Source of the DNA: Alphaproteobacteria bacterium
GTDB lineage: Bacteria; Pseudomonadota; Alphaproteobacteria; Rhizobiales; JAJFHC01
Length of the DNA: 64,000 nt
Direction of reading: 5' to 3'
NCBI GenBank assembly: GCA_021775805.1
Contig: JAJFHD010000119.1
Span: 1 to 64,000, forward strand
The notes under the pieces were generated by a model, which saw nothing but the letters and a program-made list of their open reading frames with translations, searched no databases and was not told the DNA's origin. A program made the translations under genes and the position numbers. Shown here in pieces: positions 15,746-23,932 of this stretch; position 1 is the first letter of the stretch; every line of letters starts with the position of its first letter.

Positions 15746-16141
15746 ATGACCGGGTCACAAAAACAAGGTGCTATCGATTTGAACGGGCCCACTCTCAGCA
15801 TTAAAATCCGCCTGACGCATGGCGTCATCGGGCCGGGCAAGATTACCTTGCTTGAACATGTCGACAGTCTGGGCGGGATATCGGCCGCCGCCCGGGAGAT
15901 GGGTATGACCTACCGGCGGGCATGGCACCTGATCGACTCGCTGAACAAGGCGCTGGGACGTCCGGTCGTGGCGACGGCAACAGGCGGGACCGGCGGCGGC
16001 GGTGCCCATCTGACCGAATTTGGAAGAGAACTGGTTCAACGCTATCGAGCCACGATGCCGGTGCTGGAAGAGGACGCAGCCCCTCTGCTCAAGTGGCTTG
16101 CCGGCATCGATTCAGGCGCTGAGGCGGCAGACCCGGGCTGA
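15746..16141 (+). CDS. ModE-like winged-helix regulator lacking oxyanion-binding MOP domains
   Basis: From ATG 15746 a 131-residue protein. LSIKIRLTHGVIGPGKITLL leads into EHVDSLGGISAAAREMGMTY and RRAWHLIDSLNKALGRPVV, then GGTGGGGAHLTEFG, the N-terminal DNA-binding domain of ModE with its glycine-rich wing. The C-terminal di-MOP sensor domain of E. coli ModE is absent, as in many alphaproteobacterial forms. The longer frame start at 15674 adds 24 residues without family resemblance. It is divergent from tupA, so regulation of tungstate or molybdate uptake is the natural inference. How a sensorless form detects the oxyanion is not clear. Confidence 0.82.
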   Translation: MTGSQKQGAIDLNGPTLSIKIRLTHGVIGPGKITLLEHVDSLGGISAAAREMGMTYRRAWHLIDSLNKALGRPVVATATGGTGGGGAHLTEFGRELVQRYRATMPVLEEDAAPLLKWLAGIDSGAEAADPG

Positions 16142-16178
16142 CGCGCCTGCGCTTCGTGTTCGAGTCAATATGTTTGAG

Positions 16179-17072
16179 TCAGTGTTTTCGATCGATGATA
16201 AATCTGGCAGCCTGTCTCAGGGTTTCTCCCTGTTCGGCAAAGATGTCTGTAGCGACAACTGCCGAATCAACCAAAGTCTGCGCGTGACGCCTGGCGCCTT
16301 CAACGCCCATCAGGCTGACAAATGTCGCTTTCCCGGATCCCGCATCCTTGCCGGTCTGCTTGCCGGTTTCCTGAGCCGTGCTCTCGACGTCAAGCAAATC
16401 GTCGGCAACTTGGAAGGCAAGACCGATGTTGGCGGAATAGTCTCTGAGTGCCGCACAGACTGCCTCATCCGCGCCGCCCAGAGTTGCGCCCGCCTGACAG
16501 GCAAATTCAATCAGTTTACCGGTTTTCAGGCGTTGCATTGCGATGACTTCGTTTGTTCCTTGAGGTGTTTCCTCCGCCTCAAGATCCAGCATCTGTCCGC
16601 CCACCATGCCGTTCACACCCGACGCCGCGGCCAGGTCCCGGACCAATTGGATTCTGACGGCCGGGTCGGGGTGGATTTCGTCGCCGGACAGAATTTCGAA
16701 CGCCATCGACAAGAGGCCGTCGCCTGCAAGAATTGCCGTTGCCTCGTCAAATTCAATGTGCGTGGTCGCATGGCCGCGCCTCAGGTCGTCGTCGTCCATC
16801 GCCGGCAGGTCATCGTGGACCAGGGAATAACAATGGATGCACTCAAGGGCTGCGGCGACACGCAGGGCGCCGACCGGATCGGCACCGGACAGGCGGGCGC
16901 ATTCAACCACAAGAAAAGGCCGCAACCGCTTGCCGCCGTTCAGTGCCGCGTAACGCATGGCTTTCATGACCCGAGACGACCGCGCGGTGGATTCATCAAG
17001 CACCGTATCCATCAGCGCCTCAACGTTTGCCGCTGTTTCTGCGAGGCGTTGTTTGAACAACCGGTGGGGCAT
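16179..17072 (-). CDS. ispA: Farnesyl diphosphate synthase (geranyltranstransferase)
   Basis: A 297-residue short-chain isoprenyl diphosphate synthase. The first aspartate-rich motif is DDLPAMD at 87-93 preceded by YSLVHD, the second is DDLLD at 224-228 after AFQVA; GGKRLRPFLV (47-56) and KTGKLIEFACQAG complete the active site. It condenses IPP with DMAPP and GPP to give FPP for quinones, hopanoids and undecaprenyl phosphate. The length is typical for IspA. No xseB or dxs is seen next to it. It is divergent from mtgA, with about 175 bases between. Confidence 0.95.
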   Translation of the reverse strand: MPHRLFKQRLAETAANVEALMDTVLDESTARSSRVMKAMRYAALNGGKRLRPFLVVECARLSGADPVGALRVAAALECIHCYSLVHDDLPAMDDDDLRRGHATTHIEFDEATAILAGDGLLSMAFEILSGDEIHPDPAVRIQLVRDLAAASGVNGMVGGQMLDLEAEETPQGTNEVIAMQRLKTGKLIEFACQAGATLGGADEAVCAALRDYSANIGLAFQVADDLLDVESTAQETGKQTGKDAGSGKATFVSLMGVEGARRHAQTLVDSAVVATDIFAEQGETLRQAARFIIDRKH

Positions 17073-17247
17073 GGGGAAGACGTCCTGGGTGAATTTGCCG
17101 GCGAGGCAAGCTTTTGAATTTGGAGCCGGGCACTGTATAGAATGTGGCCCGGTGCGGTTAGCGGCAAGAAATAAGAGCCAGGGCCAGTCGTGACAACTCG
17201 TGGCGACATCGAGCGACCATGACTGGTTTTAAGAAAAAAGCAGGTTC

Positions 17248-17982
17248 ATGACCAGACGTAATTCCCGTGCAGGACCGGCAACGCCTGTAAAACGTTTTGC
17301 GCTATCGGCCGCCCGGATGCTGGTTCTCGGCGCGGCGGGAGTGCTTGCCCTGGTGTGTTTCCTGGTGCTGGTCTACTCAGTGGTCGCGCCGCCGGCGAGC
17401 GCCACAATGATCTGGCGGTCTTTTGAGGGACGTCAGATGGACTATCGCTGGGTGCCTCTCGAAGCGATCCCGGAGTCAGTTGTTTTCGCGGTGATCTCCG
17501 CTGAGGATGCCCGTTTCTGCAAACACAACGGGGTCGACTGGCAGGCAGTAGAGTCCGTCTGGACGGCCGTGATCCAGGATCAGACGGACCGCCCGCGCGG
17601 TGCCAGCACGATTGCCATGCAAACCGTCAAGAACCTTTTCCTGTGGCCTTGGCGCAGTTATGTGCGGAAGGTTCTGGAAATTCCTCTGGCTTATGTGGTT
17701 GACGCCGTCTGGTCGAAACGGCGGTTGCTGGAGATCTATGTCAACATCGCTGAGTGGGGTCCTGGGATCTACGGGATCGAAGCGGCTGCGTGGCGCACGT
17801 TCGGGCGGCCGGCCCGCGCACTGAGTGCGGCGCAGGCGGCTCTGCTTGTTGCTGTCCTGCCGAACCCTATCCAACGGGACGCACGTCGTCCAAGCCGTAC
17901 CGTCCGCCGCAAAGCGCGTGTCATTCGCCAGCGGATGGCGGGTGCGCGACATTACTCGGCCTGTGTTACCCGAAAGCGGTAG
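17248..17982 (+). CDS. mtgA: Monofunctional biosynthetic peptidoglycan transglycosylase
   Basis: A 244-residue inner-membrane protein. A basic start and one membrane helix (about 22-46) are followed by a GT51 domain: VISAEDARFCKHNGVDW with catalytic E86, RGASTIAMQTVKNLFLWP, RSYVRKVLEIPLAYVVDAVW and LLEIYVNIAEWGPGIYGIE. It polymerises lipid II into glycan strands. There is no transpeptidase domain. In many relatives rpmF lies close by; here a 3.4-kb amino-acid importer sits between mtgA and rpmF. Confidence 0.94.
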   Translation: MTRRNSRAGPATPVKRFALSAARMLVLGAAGVLALVCFLVLVYSVVAPPASATMIWRSFEGRQMDYRWVPLEAIPESVVFAVISAEDARFCKHNGVDWQAVESVWTAVIQDQTDRPRGASTIAMQTVKNLFLWPWRSYVRKVLEIPLAYVVDAVWSKRRLLEIYVNIAEWGPGIYGIEAAAWRTFGRPARALSAAQAALLVAVLPNPIQRDARRPSRTVRRKARVIRQRMAGARHYSACVTRKR

Positions 17983-18024
17983 CGGTCAATGACGGGACGT
18001 GCCGGGTAAGGGGATGCCCGTCGG

Positions 18025-18780
18025 TCAGCTTCTCGGCTGCAGGTGCGCCAACCAGCGTTGTTCGGCGTACTTGAAGCCCTTGGCGATGATCAGCACCATA
18101 ATCATGTACAGTATGGCTGCAGTGATGAAGCCCTCGTATGCAACATAGTACCGACCATTGAGCCATCGCCCGACACCCAGGATATCCTGCAGGGTAATCG
18201 TCGAGGCGACGACCGAGCCGTGCAGCATGAAAATGACTTCGTTGGAATAGGCCGGAATAGCGCGGCGCAGGGCTCCGGGCAATATGATGCGGCGCAGGCG
18301 CATGCGGTTCGAATATCCGACGGAGCGGGCGGCTTCGACTTCTCCCTGGGGGGTGGCTTCAATGGCGCCGCGAAACAATTCGGTCGAGTAGGCAGCCGTA
18401 TTCAGCGTGAACGCGATCAGCGCGCACCACCATGCGGAAGACAGGATCGGTTTCCACAAAAAACTCTCGCGCACGAATTCAAACTGTCCGAGCCCATAGT
18501 AGATCAGATAGGTCTGAACCAGAAGCGGCGTGCCTCGGAACGTGTAGGTAAAGCACCACACGGGCCCGTTGAGCCAGGGGTGTCTTTGGGCTCGTACCAC
18601 CGCCATGGGAATCGCCAGCAATCCGCCCAGGACCAGAGCGAGAACAGTGAGCTGAAGGGTCACCCAGCAACCATACAGAAACCGGTCCCAGTGATCGACT
18701 ATCAACACCAGATCGAGGGGTGACCAAGTTTGGATCGACTGCTGGATCGTGGCGACAAGGGATGGGCTGTCCTCTGCCAT
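18025..18780 (-). CDS. Polar amino-acid ABC transporter permease, HisM/OccM-like
   Basis: A 251-residue inner-membrane permease starting at ATG 18780, which overlaps the stop of the preceding permease gene (ATGA). It contains several membrane helices and the cytoplasmic EAA loop ELFRGAIEATPQGEVEAARS with YSNRMRLRRIILPGALRRAI. Upstream in-frame sequence to 19212 is antisense-like and not part of the protein. It pairs with the gene at 18780-19472 to form the membrane channel of an importer for basic or polar amino acids. Last gene of the operon. Confidence 0.9.
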   Translation of the reverse strand: MAEDSPSLVATIQQSIQTWSPLDLVLIVDHWDRFLYGCWVTLQLTVLALVLGGLLAIPMAVVRAQRHPWLNGPVWCFTYTFRGTPLLVQTYLIYYGLGQFEFVRESFLWKPILSSAWWCALIAFTLNTAAYSTELFRGAIEATPQGEVEAARSVGYSNRMRLRRIILPGALRRAIPAYSNEVIFMLHGSVVASTITLQDILGVGRWLNGRYYVAYEGFITAAILYMIMVLIIAKGFKYAEQRWLAHLQPRS

Positions 18781-19472
18781 CAGGCGGCCCTCACTACGCC
18801 CTTGGAGTACTTCTTGTCCAGAAATCTGAGTCCAGCATCGGAAATGGCGGTCAGGATCAGATAAATTATCAGGGTCGCGAACATGAACGTGAACAACTGC
18901 CGTGTCGAGCGTCCGGCCACGAAGGCGTTGTAAACCAGGTCCTGCAATCCAATTACCGAGACCAGGGCAGTTGCTTTCAACTGCACCAGCCAGTTGTTGG
19001 AAAAGGCGGGCAGGGCGTAGCGCACCAGTTGCGGCCAGGTCACGCGCCGGAAGATCAGCGACTTGCTCATGCCGCAGGCGATCGCTGCTTCGGTCTGACC
19101 GCGCGGGATAGCCAGTATGGCGCCACGAAATGTCTCGGTCATATAGGCGCCGTAGATGAAACCAATGGTCAGGATGCCGGCAGTGAACTGATTGACTTCG
19201 ATGTAGCCCCACAGCCCGGTGGCGCTGCCAAACGAATTGAGCATCTGCTGGCCGCCATAAAAGACCAGGAGGATCAGGACCAAGTCGGGTACACCGCGAA
19301 CGATCGTCGTGTAGGTATCAGCGGTCCAGGTTGCCGGCCGGTTACCGGACAGTTTTGCAATTGCCCCCAGCAGACCAAAGGTAACGGCGATCACAAGAGA
19401 TCCGAGTGCCAGTTGTATGGTGACGAAGGTACCGTCAACCAATTGGCCGCTATAGGCGATGATCTGGTCCAT
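18780..19472 (-). CDS. Polar amino-acid ABC transporter permease, HisQ/OccQ-like
   Basis: A 230-residue permease. FVTIQLALGSLVIAVTFGLL is the first membrane helix region, and TETFRGAILAIPRGQTEAAI is the EAA loop that docks to the ATPase, followed by IACGMSKSLIFRRVTWPQLV. ATG 19472 begins 85 bases after the binding-protein gene, and a strong hairpin lies in that gap. It forms a heterodimer with the downstream HisM-like permease. Confidence 0.9.
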   Translation of the reverse strand: MDQIIAYSGQLVDGTFVTIQLALGSLVIAVTFGLLGAIAKLSGNRPATWTADTYTTIVRGVPDLVLILLVFYGGQQMLNSFGSATGLWGYIEVNQFTAGILTIGFIYGAYMTETFRGAILAIPRGQTEAAIACGMSKSLIFRRVTWPQLVRYALPAFSNNWLVQLKATALVSVIGLQDLVYNAFVAGRSTRQLFTFMFATLIIYLILTAISDAGLRFLDKKYSKGVVRAA

Positions 19473-19513
19473 TAGACGCGCCGATCGACTTGTCTGGCAG
19501 GGGAGGGGAGGGT

Positions 19514-19537
19514 GCGGGGCCGGATGGCCGGCCCCGC
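19514..19537 (-). other. Intercistronic stem-loop between binding-protein and permease genes
   Basis: GCGGGGCCGG and CCGGCCCCGC form a perfect 10-base GC stem with an ATGG-type loop. There is no following T-run on the minus strand. Such hairpins often stabilise the upstream binding-protein message or lower downstream expression, which would fit the need for more binding protein than permease. Confidence 0.6.
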
Positions 19538-19557
19538 GGTTGGTTCAAGCTGTCTGA

Positions 19558-20340
19558 CTATTCGGCGCCGTAGATACCGAAATCAAAGTATTTGGCGTTG
19601 ATCTTTTCATAGGTGCCGTCGGCGCGAATGGCCTTGATGGCATCGTTGAATGCGGTGCGCAGACTGTCTTCGCCCTTGCGGAGCGCAATGCCGGCACCTA
19701 CCCCATAACAGGGGATGTCATTCTGGTCGCCGCCGGCAAATTCGAAATCCTTGCCCGCGTCTACAGAGAGAAATCCTTCCAATGTCTGAACCGAATCCGA
19801 AATCTGGGCGTCAATCCGACCGGATGCAAGATCCTGGAAGACCTCTTCCTGGGTGGCATAAAGCACGAGTTCAGTTTTGGGGAAGAATTTTTCCATATAG
19901 CACTGGTGGGTTGTGCCACGCTGCACGCCAACCCGCTTGCCTGCCATGCCTTCTGGCGTGATGGTGAGGCCAGCCCCCTTCTTGGCGGCAAATTTGGCCG
20001 GTGTCTGATAATATTTGTTGGAAAAATCGACCTTTTTCTTGCGTTCTTCTGTCACCGACATGGAAGCAACAATCGCATCAAACTTCTTGGCAAGCAGAGC
20101 GGGAATCATGCCATCCCAATCCTGTTCGACCAACTCGCACTTCTTGCCCATCTTTTCGCAAAGGGCCAGAGCAATGTCGATATCGAATCCCTTGAGCGTG
20201 CCGTCGGCTTCCTTCCAGGAAAACGGCTTGTAGGCGCCCTCAACACCGATCCTGAGATCGGCAGCGTTGGCGGAGGCAGCAGTCAACCCGAAGGCAATAA
20301 TCCCTGCCGCTGCAGCCATGATGGTCTTTTTGATGTTCAT
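19558..20340 (-). CDS. Periplasmic polar/basic amino-acid binding protein, HisJ/ArgT-like
   Basis: A 260-residue exported protein from ATG 20340, preceded by GGGAGAG. Residues 1-26 (MNIKKTIMAAAAGIIAFGLT, then AASANA) are a signal peptide. The mature chain carries ADLRIGVEGAYKPFSWKEAD, GFDIDIALALCEKMGKKCE, DWDGMIPALLAKKFDAIVAS and SVTEERKKKVDFS, the SBP family 3 signature with the ligand arginine/aspartate blocks of lysine-arginine-ornithine-histidine-octopine binders. The upstream frame start at 20364 lacks a ribosome site. It lies in the operon ATPase, binding protein, two permeases. Confidence 0.92.
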   Translation of the reverse strand: MNIKKTIMAAAAGIIAFGLTAASANAADLRIGVEGAYKPFSWKEADGTLKGFDIDIALALCEKMGKKCELVEQDWDGMIPALLAKKFDAIVASMSVTEERKKKVDFSNKYYQTPAKFAAKKGAGLTITPEGMAGKRVGVQRGTTHQCYMEKFFPKTELVLYATQEEVFQDLASGRIDAQISDSVQTLEGFLSVDAGKDFEFAGGDQNDIPCYGVGAGIALRKGEDSLRTAFNDAIKAIRADGTYEKINAKYFDFGIYGAE

Positions 20341-20438
20341 TCTACTCTCCCTATCAATACCCAAATCCGCTTGACGGATTTATGCGGATCAATGTGCCCA
20401 AATGGGCGCTAAACTGTGCGAACCGGCCGGCAATAAAA

Positions 20439-21224
20439 TCATTGACGGGTCCGCAACAGAAACTGGTGAAATCGCTCCGAATTTTGTGCGTTGAACATTT
20501 GCGATGGTGGCCCCTCTTCCTCGACGAGGCCTTCATGCAGAAAAACCACATGCGAGGACACGTCCTTGGAGAAGCCCATTTCGTGGGTGACGACAAGCAT
20601 CGTCCGGCCTTCGTCGGCCAGGTCGCGCATGACTTTCAGGACTTCGCCGACCAGCTCCGGATCAAGTGCCGACGTCGGCTCGTCGAACAGCATGACCTCC
20701 GGCTCCATGGCCAGGGCCCGGGCAATCGCCACGCGTTGCTGCTGACCGCCGGAAAGGTGTGCGGGATAGTAATCCTGGCGTTCCAGAATGCCAACCTTGT
20801 TCATGAGCGCCTTGGCCTGCTCGATGGCTTTGGCTTTTGGGACTTTCAACAAGTGCACCGGGGCTTCGATGATGTTCTCGAGCACAGTCATGTGCGTCCA
20901 CAGATTGAAGCTCTGAAACACCATGGCGAGCCTGGAGCGCAGCCGTTCCACCTGCTTGATGTCGGAAGGCACGGTTTCTCCGCGCCGGTTTCGCGTCATG
21001 CCGATGGTTTCGCCCGATACGGTGACTTTGCCAGAGTTTGGTGTTTCGAGCAGGTTGATGCATCGAAGGAACGTGCTCTTGCCGGATCCGGATGCGCCGA
21101 GAATTGAAATCACGTCGCCCTTGTGGGCCTTCATCGACACACCCTTGATGACTTCCAACTCACCGAAACTCTTGTGCAGATTCTCTACTTCCAGTGCTGC
21201 GACGTCTGAGCCGTTGGCGCTCAT
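20439..21224 (-). CDS. Polar amino-acid ABC transporter ATP-binding protein, HisP/OccP-like
   Basis: A 261-residue ATPase from ATG 21224, preceded by GGAGAG. Walker A ILGASGSGKSTFLRC, Q-loop VFQSFNLWTHMTV, signature LSGGQQQRVAIARAL, Walker B EVMLFDEPTSALDPE and the H-loop VTHEMGF are all present. The longer frame back to 21362 lacks homology and is discarded. It is the first gene of the importer operon, and the 309-base region before it shares the promoter space with rpmF. Confidence 0.93.
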   Translation of the reverse strand: MSANGSDVAALEVENLHKSFGELEVIKGVSMKAHKGDVISILGASGSGKSTFLRCINLLETPNSGKVTVSGETIGMTRNRRGETVPSDIKQVERLRSRLAMVFQSFNLWTHMTVLENIIEAPVHLLKVPKAKAIEQAKALMNKVGILERQDYYPAHLSGGQQQRVAIARALAMEPEVMLFDEPTSALDPELVGEVLKVMRDLADEGRTMLVVTHEMGFSKDVSSHVVFLHEGLVEEEGPPSQMFNAQNSERFHQFLLRTRQ

Positions 21225-21533
21225 AAACTCTCCTGCCGATTTTTGTATGCCAACCTCGTCGATTCTGCGAGTGTGACTTGTTTTTTGGTAAAACGCACCC
21301 TCTAATTGCCTGTTTCCGGCGCGAAGGGGTGCAATCATGCCGAAGGCACGTCTCAGGATCATGCGGTATCAATGCATCTGCCGGAACCATTGGCCGCGGC
21401 CAATGGTCATGGCGCATGTTTTTCTGGCAATTTGGAATGAGTGGCAGTATAAGTCGCGCCAGAATTGCGACGGGTGACGGTTGTGAGACCGCATTGGCGT
21501 CCTGAATACCCAAAATTGAATGGAGAATGCACC
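21225..21533. other. Divergent promoter region between the importer ATPase and rpmF
   Basis: No gene is evident in these 309 bases. The stretch holds a 22-base perfect palindrome (21386-21407) and the GGAG ribosome site of rpmF at 21522-21525. No confident -35/-10 pair is claimed. Confidence 0.5.
21386..21407. promoter_or_regulatory. 22-base perfect palindrome, unknown operator or cruciform
   Basis: The half-site ACCATTGGCCG is followed directly by its exact reverse complement with no spacer. It lies 127 bases before rpmF and 162 bases before the ATPase gene. A zero-spacer palindrome this long points to a dimeric protein site rather than an RNA hairpin. Confidence 0.55.
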
Positions 21534-21719
21534 ATGGCAGTGCCAATGAAAAAAGTGTCGCGTTCCAAGCGCGGCCACCGTCGGTCCACTGACGCCCTGA
21601 AACAGCCGGTCTATGTGGAAAACAAGGAATCCGGCGAACTGCACCGTCCCCATCACATCGACCTCAAGAGTGGGATGTACCGCGGACGGCAGATTCTCGA
21701 GCCGAAAGACGACTACTGA
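21534..21719 (+). CDS. rpmF: 50S ribosomal protein L32
   Basis: A 61-residue basic protein starting MAVPMKKVSRSKRGHRRS, the universal L32 N-terminus, and continuing ENKESGELHRPHHIDLKSGM. GGAG lies 8 bases before ATG 21534; the longer frame from 21465 is not used. It lacks the CxxC zinc motif, as in many alphaproteobacterial L32 proteins. A clear intrinsic terminator follows. Confidence 0.96.
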   Translation: MAVPMKKVSRSKRGHRRSTDALKQPVYVENKESGELHRPHHIDLKSGMYRGRQILEPKDDY

Positions 21720-21742
21720 TTGTTTTTCGGTAGGCTAATTTG

Positions 21743-21779
21743 AAAAAGGCGATGCGACACGGTTCGGATCGCCTTTTTT
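21743..21779 (+). terminator. Intrinsic terminator of rpmF
   Basis: AAAAAGGCGAT and ATCGCCTTTTTT form an 8- to 11-base stem around a 14-base loop and end in six T residues, a classical rho-independent terminator just after the rpmF stop. Confidence 0.88.
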
Positions 21780-21864
21780 GTTGGGTGATGCCGGATCGTG
21801 TCCAGGTGTGTATAGTCTGTGGCGACGTGGCCATTCCATATTCAAATCAGAAAGGACGCCTTAG

Positions 21865-22272
21865 ATGTTGCTCAGTATTCCAATTCTCGTGATCGCGGTG
21901 ATTGCCTACAACGTGTTTGTGTTTGTGGGAACAACGCCGCTTGAGGCGGAACTGTTTTCCATGACCATGGTCTCCGGCGGATACTGGGCATTCACGTTGT
22001 CGGACCTTCTGATCTGCGTGTCTCTGCTGTTCCTGTTTGTCGAGATTCTCAAGGCGACGCGTACCGGGGCGGGGTCGATTGTCGACCATCTCCTGTCGAC
22101 CTTCCTGTTCATCATCTGCCTGATTGAATTTCTTCTGGTCCGTCAGGCGGCGACTTCGACGTTCTTCATCATCATGGTGATTTGCCTGATCGATGTGATC
22201 GCCGGTTATTCCGTGACGATTCGCTCCGCACGTCGGGACCTGAGCGTCGGCCATCAGAGTGGGCCCTTCTAG
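21865..22272 (+). CDS. Small four-helix inner-membrane protein, unknown
   Basis: A 135-residue, strongly hydrophobic protein with about four membrane segments: near 3-22, 36-58 (GGYWAFTLSDLLICVSLLFL), 72-92 (DHLLSTFLFIICLIEFLL) and 98-118 (TFFIIMVICLIDVIAGYSV). AAAGGA precedes ATG 21865. The C-terminus is short and basic. No family name is recognised, although the helix pattern is regular and the gene looks well kept. It follows the rpmF terminator, so it has its own promoter, and the two SDR genes come next on the same strand. Confidence 0.65.
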   Translation: MLLSIPILVIAVIAYNVFVFVGTTPLEAELFSMTMVSGGYWAFTLSDLLICVSLLFLFVEILKATRTGAGSIVDHLLSTFLFIICLIEFLLVRQAATSTFFIIMVICLIDVIAGYSVTIRSARRDLSVGHQSGPF

Positions 22273-22301
22273 GGCTCGATCGGCGTGCTAGAGCTCGATT
22301 G

Positions 22302-23042
22302 ATGTCACCGGATAGTTTTGCGGAGAGAAAAGCCCTGGTGACCGGCGCTGCAGGTGGTATCGGCCGGGCAATCGTTGACCGGTTATCTCAAGCAGGCGCT
22401 TCGGTTGCTGTGGCAGATCGTGCCGGTTTGGATCTCAACGGCGACGTTGTCCTGCCCGGTGATCTTACCGATACGGATTATTGTGACGGCCTGGCGGCGA
22501 ATGCGGCCGAGGCCCTTGGCGGGCTCGATATCGTCATAAACAATGCGGGCATCATCCGGCGCGGTCCGGTCACGGAGGCCAGCGATCAGGATTATACCCT
22601 GTCCATGGCGGTCAACGTCGAGGCGCCGTTCCGTATCTGCCGGGCAGCCATACCGATCATGGCGAAGGCCGGCGGCGGGGCAATCGTCAACACGGCCTCA
22701 TGCTGGGGTGTTCATCCGGGCGCGAACCATCCGGTCTATTGCATGTCGAAGGCAGCGATTGCCTCTTTGACCCAGTGCATGGGGAGGGATCACGCGCATC
22801 AGGGAATACGGATCAATGCGGTCTGCCCAAATGAAGTCGATACGCCAATGCTGCGCACCGGTTTCGAAATCCGGGGGCTCGACCCTCAAACCGCCATCGA
22901 CGATCTCGATGCGACGGTGCCGCTCGGGCGCATCGCAACCCCACACGATATTGCCGATGTGGTGATGTTTCTGGCCTCCGACAGTGCCCGCTACATGTGT
23001 GGCGCATTGGTTGAGGTCAATGGCGGGAAGCCGGTCGGGTGA
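22302..23042 (+). CDS. Short-chain dehydrogenase/reductase
   Basis: A 246-residue classical SDR from ATG 22302. ALVTGAAGGIGRAIV is the NAD(P)-binding motif, VINNAGII the structural NNAG, and TASCWGVHPGANHPVYCMSK supplies the catalytic serine and YxxxK. The end VEVNGGKPVG is typical. Its last 4 bases overlap the GTG start of a second SDR, so they form a coupled pair. The gene lies before the dimethylglycine/sarcosine dehydrogenase. The substrate is likely a small hydroxy acid or sugar derivative but cannot be read from the sequence. Confidence 0.85.
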   Translation: MSPDSFAERKALVTGAAGGIGRAIVDRLSQAGASVAVADRAGLDLNGDVVLPGDLTDTDYCDGLAANAAEALGGLDIVINNAGIIRRGPVTEASDQDYTLSMAVNVEAPFRICRAAIPIMAKAGGGAIVNTASCWGVHPGANHPVYCMSKAAIASLTQCMGRDHAHQGIRINAVCPNEVDTPMLRTGFEIRGLDPQTAIDDLDATVPLGRIATPHDIADVVMFLASDSARYMCGALVEVNGGKPVG

Positions 23043-23770
23043 GCCGCTTCGACGGTAAAGTTGCCCTGGTAACCGGCGGGCGGTCCGGAATCGGGCTGGC
23101 TTGCGCCACCAGGCTGGCACAGGACGGCGCGCGCGTTTTCACGGCTCAACGCGGCAAGGCGGAAGGCTTCGAAACAATTGCTGCGGACCTGGGCGACCCG
23201 CAATCGCCGTTGAAAATCATTGAAGAAATTGCTGGCCTAACCGGAACGCTCGACATTCTTGTCAACAATGCCGGTGTCATGATCGAGGGAACAGTCGAGG
23301 AAACCGGGCTCGATGACTGGGAACGCACGTTGTCCGTCAACCTGCGGGCGCCGTTCCTGCTCATAAAGCATGCCATCCCGCACCTGCGTGGCGGTGGCGT
23401 CATCGTCAACATCGGTTCCATCGAAGGGCTTGGATCGAATCCGGGACATCCAGCCTACGGCGCGTCAAAGGCCGGGTTACATGGGCTGACACGGGCGGTG
23501 GCTGTCGATCACGGACCTGACGGCATCCGGTGCAATGCGGTCGCACCAGGCTGGATCGACACTGATCTCAATGTCGACTTTATCGAGTCGATGGATGACC
23601 CGGCAGCCTTCCGCCGCGACATCGGGAAGATTCACCCGGTCGGGCGAACCGGGTCACCGGATGAGGTCGCGGCTCTGGTTGCCTGGCTCGCGTCAGAGGA
23701 CGCATCGTTCGTGACCGGACAGGTCTACACCATTGACGGCGGCCGGACGGCCAAACTCAGCTTGCCGTAA
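23039..23770 (+). CDS. Short-chain dehydrogenase/reductase, GTG start
   Basis: A 243-residue classical SDR whose GTG start overlaps the previous gene by 4 bases. LVTGGRSGIGLACATRLAQD binds the cofactor, DILVNNAGVM and NIGSIEGLGSNPGHPAYGAS followed by K give the active site, and GQVYTIDGGRTAKLSLP is the usual end. Two adjacent, different SDRs of similar length suggest a duplicated or paired oxidation step. It is followed after 162 bases by the FAD demethylase gene. Confidence 0.85.
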   Translation: MSRFDGKVALVTGGRSGIGLACATRLAQDGARVFTAQRGKAEGFETIAADLGDPQSPLKIIEEIAGLTGTLDILVNNAGVMIEGTVEETGLDDWERTLSVNLRAPFLLIKHAIPHLRGGGVIVNIGSIEGLGSNPGHPAYGASKAGLHGLTRAVAVDHGPDGIRCNAVAPGWIDTDLNVDFIESMDDPAAFRRDIGKIHPVGRTGSPDEVAALVAWLASEDASFVTGQVYTIDGGRTAKLSLP

Positions 23771-23932
23771 CGCTGTCGCCGAAAACGCAGTAACGGCGTG
23801 GCTGACCCGGCCGGAAAAAGGCCACGTGTCGGAATCTGCCCACAAGCGTCGGAATTCTCGACCTGTTACGCGGGGTGATGCCCTTATCTTGAGCCAAATT
23901 TCGGCAGGTCTATGTTCAAAGGGTTCTATGCC

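Noticed and set aside
18781..19212. N-terminal extension of the HisM-like permease to residue 395
   Set aside because: The extra residues are out-of-frame reading of the HisQ-like gene; ATG 18780 overlaps its stop and gives the normal length.
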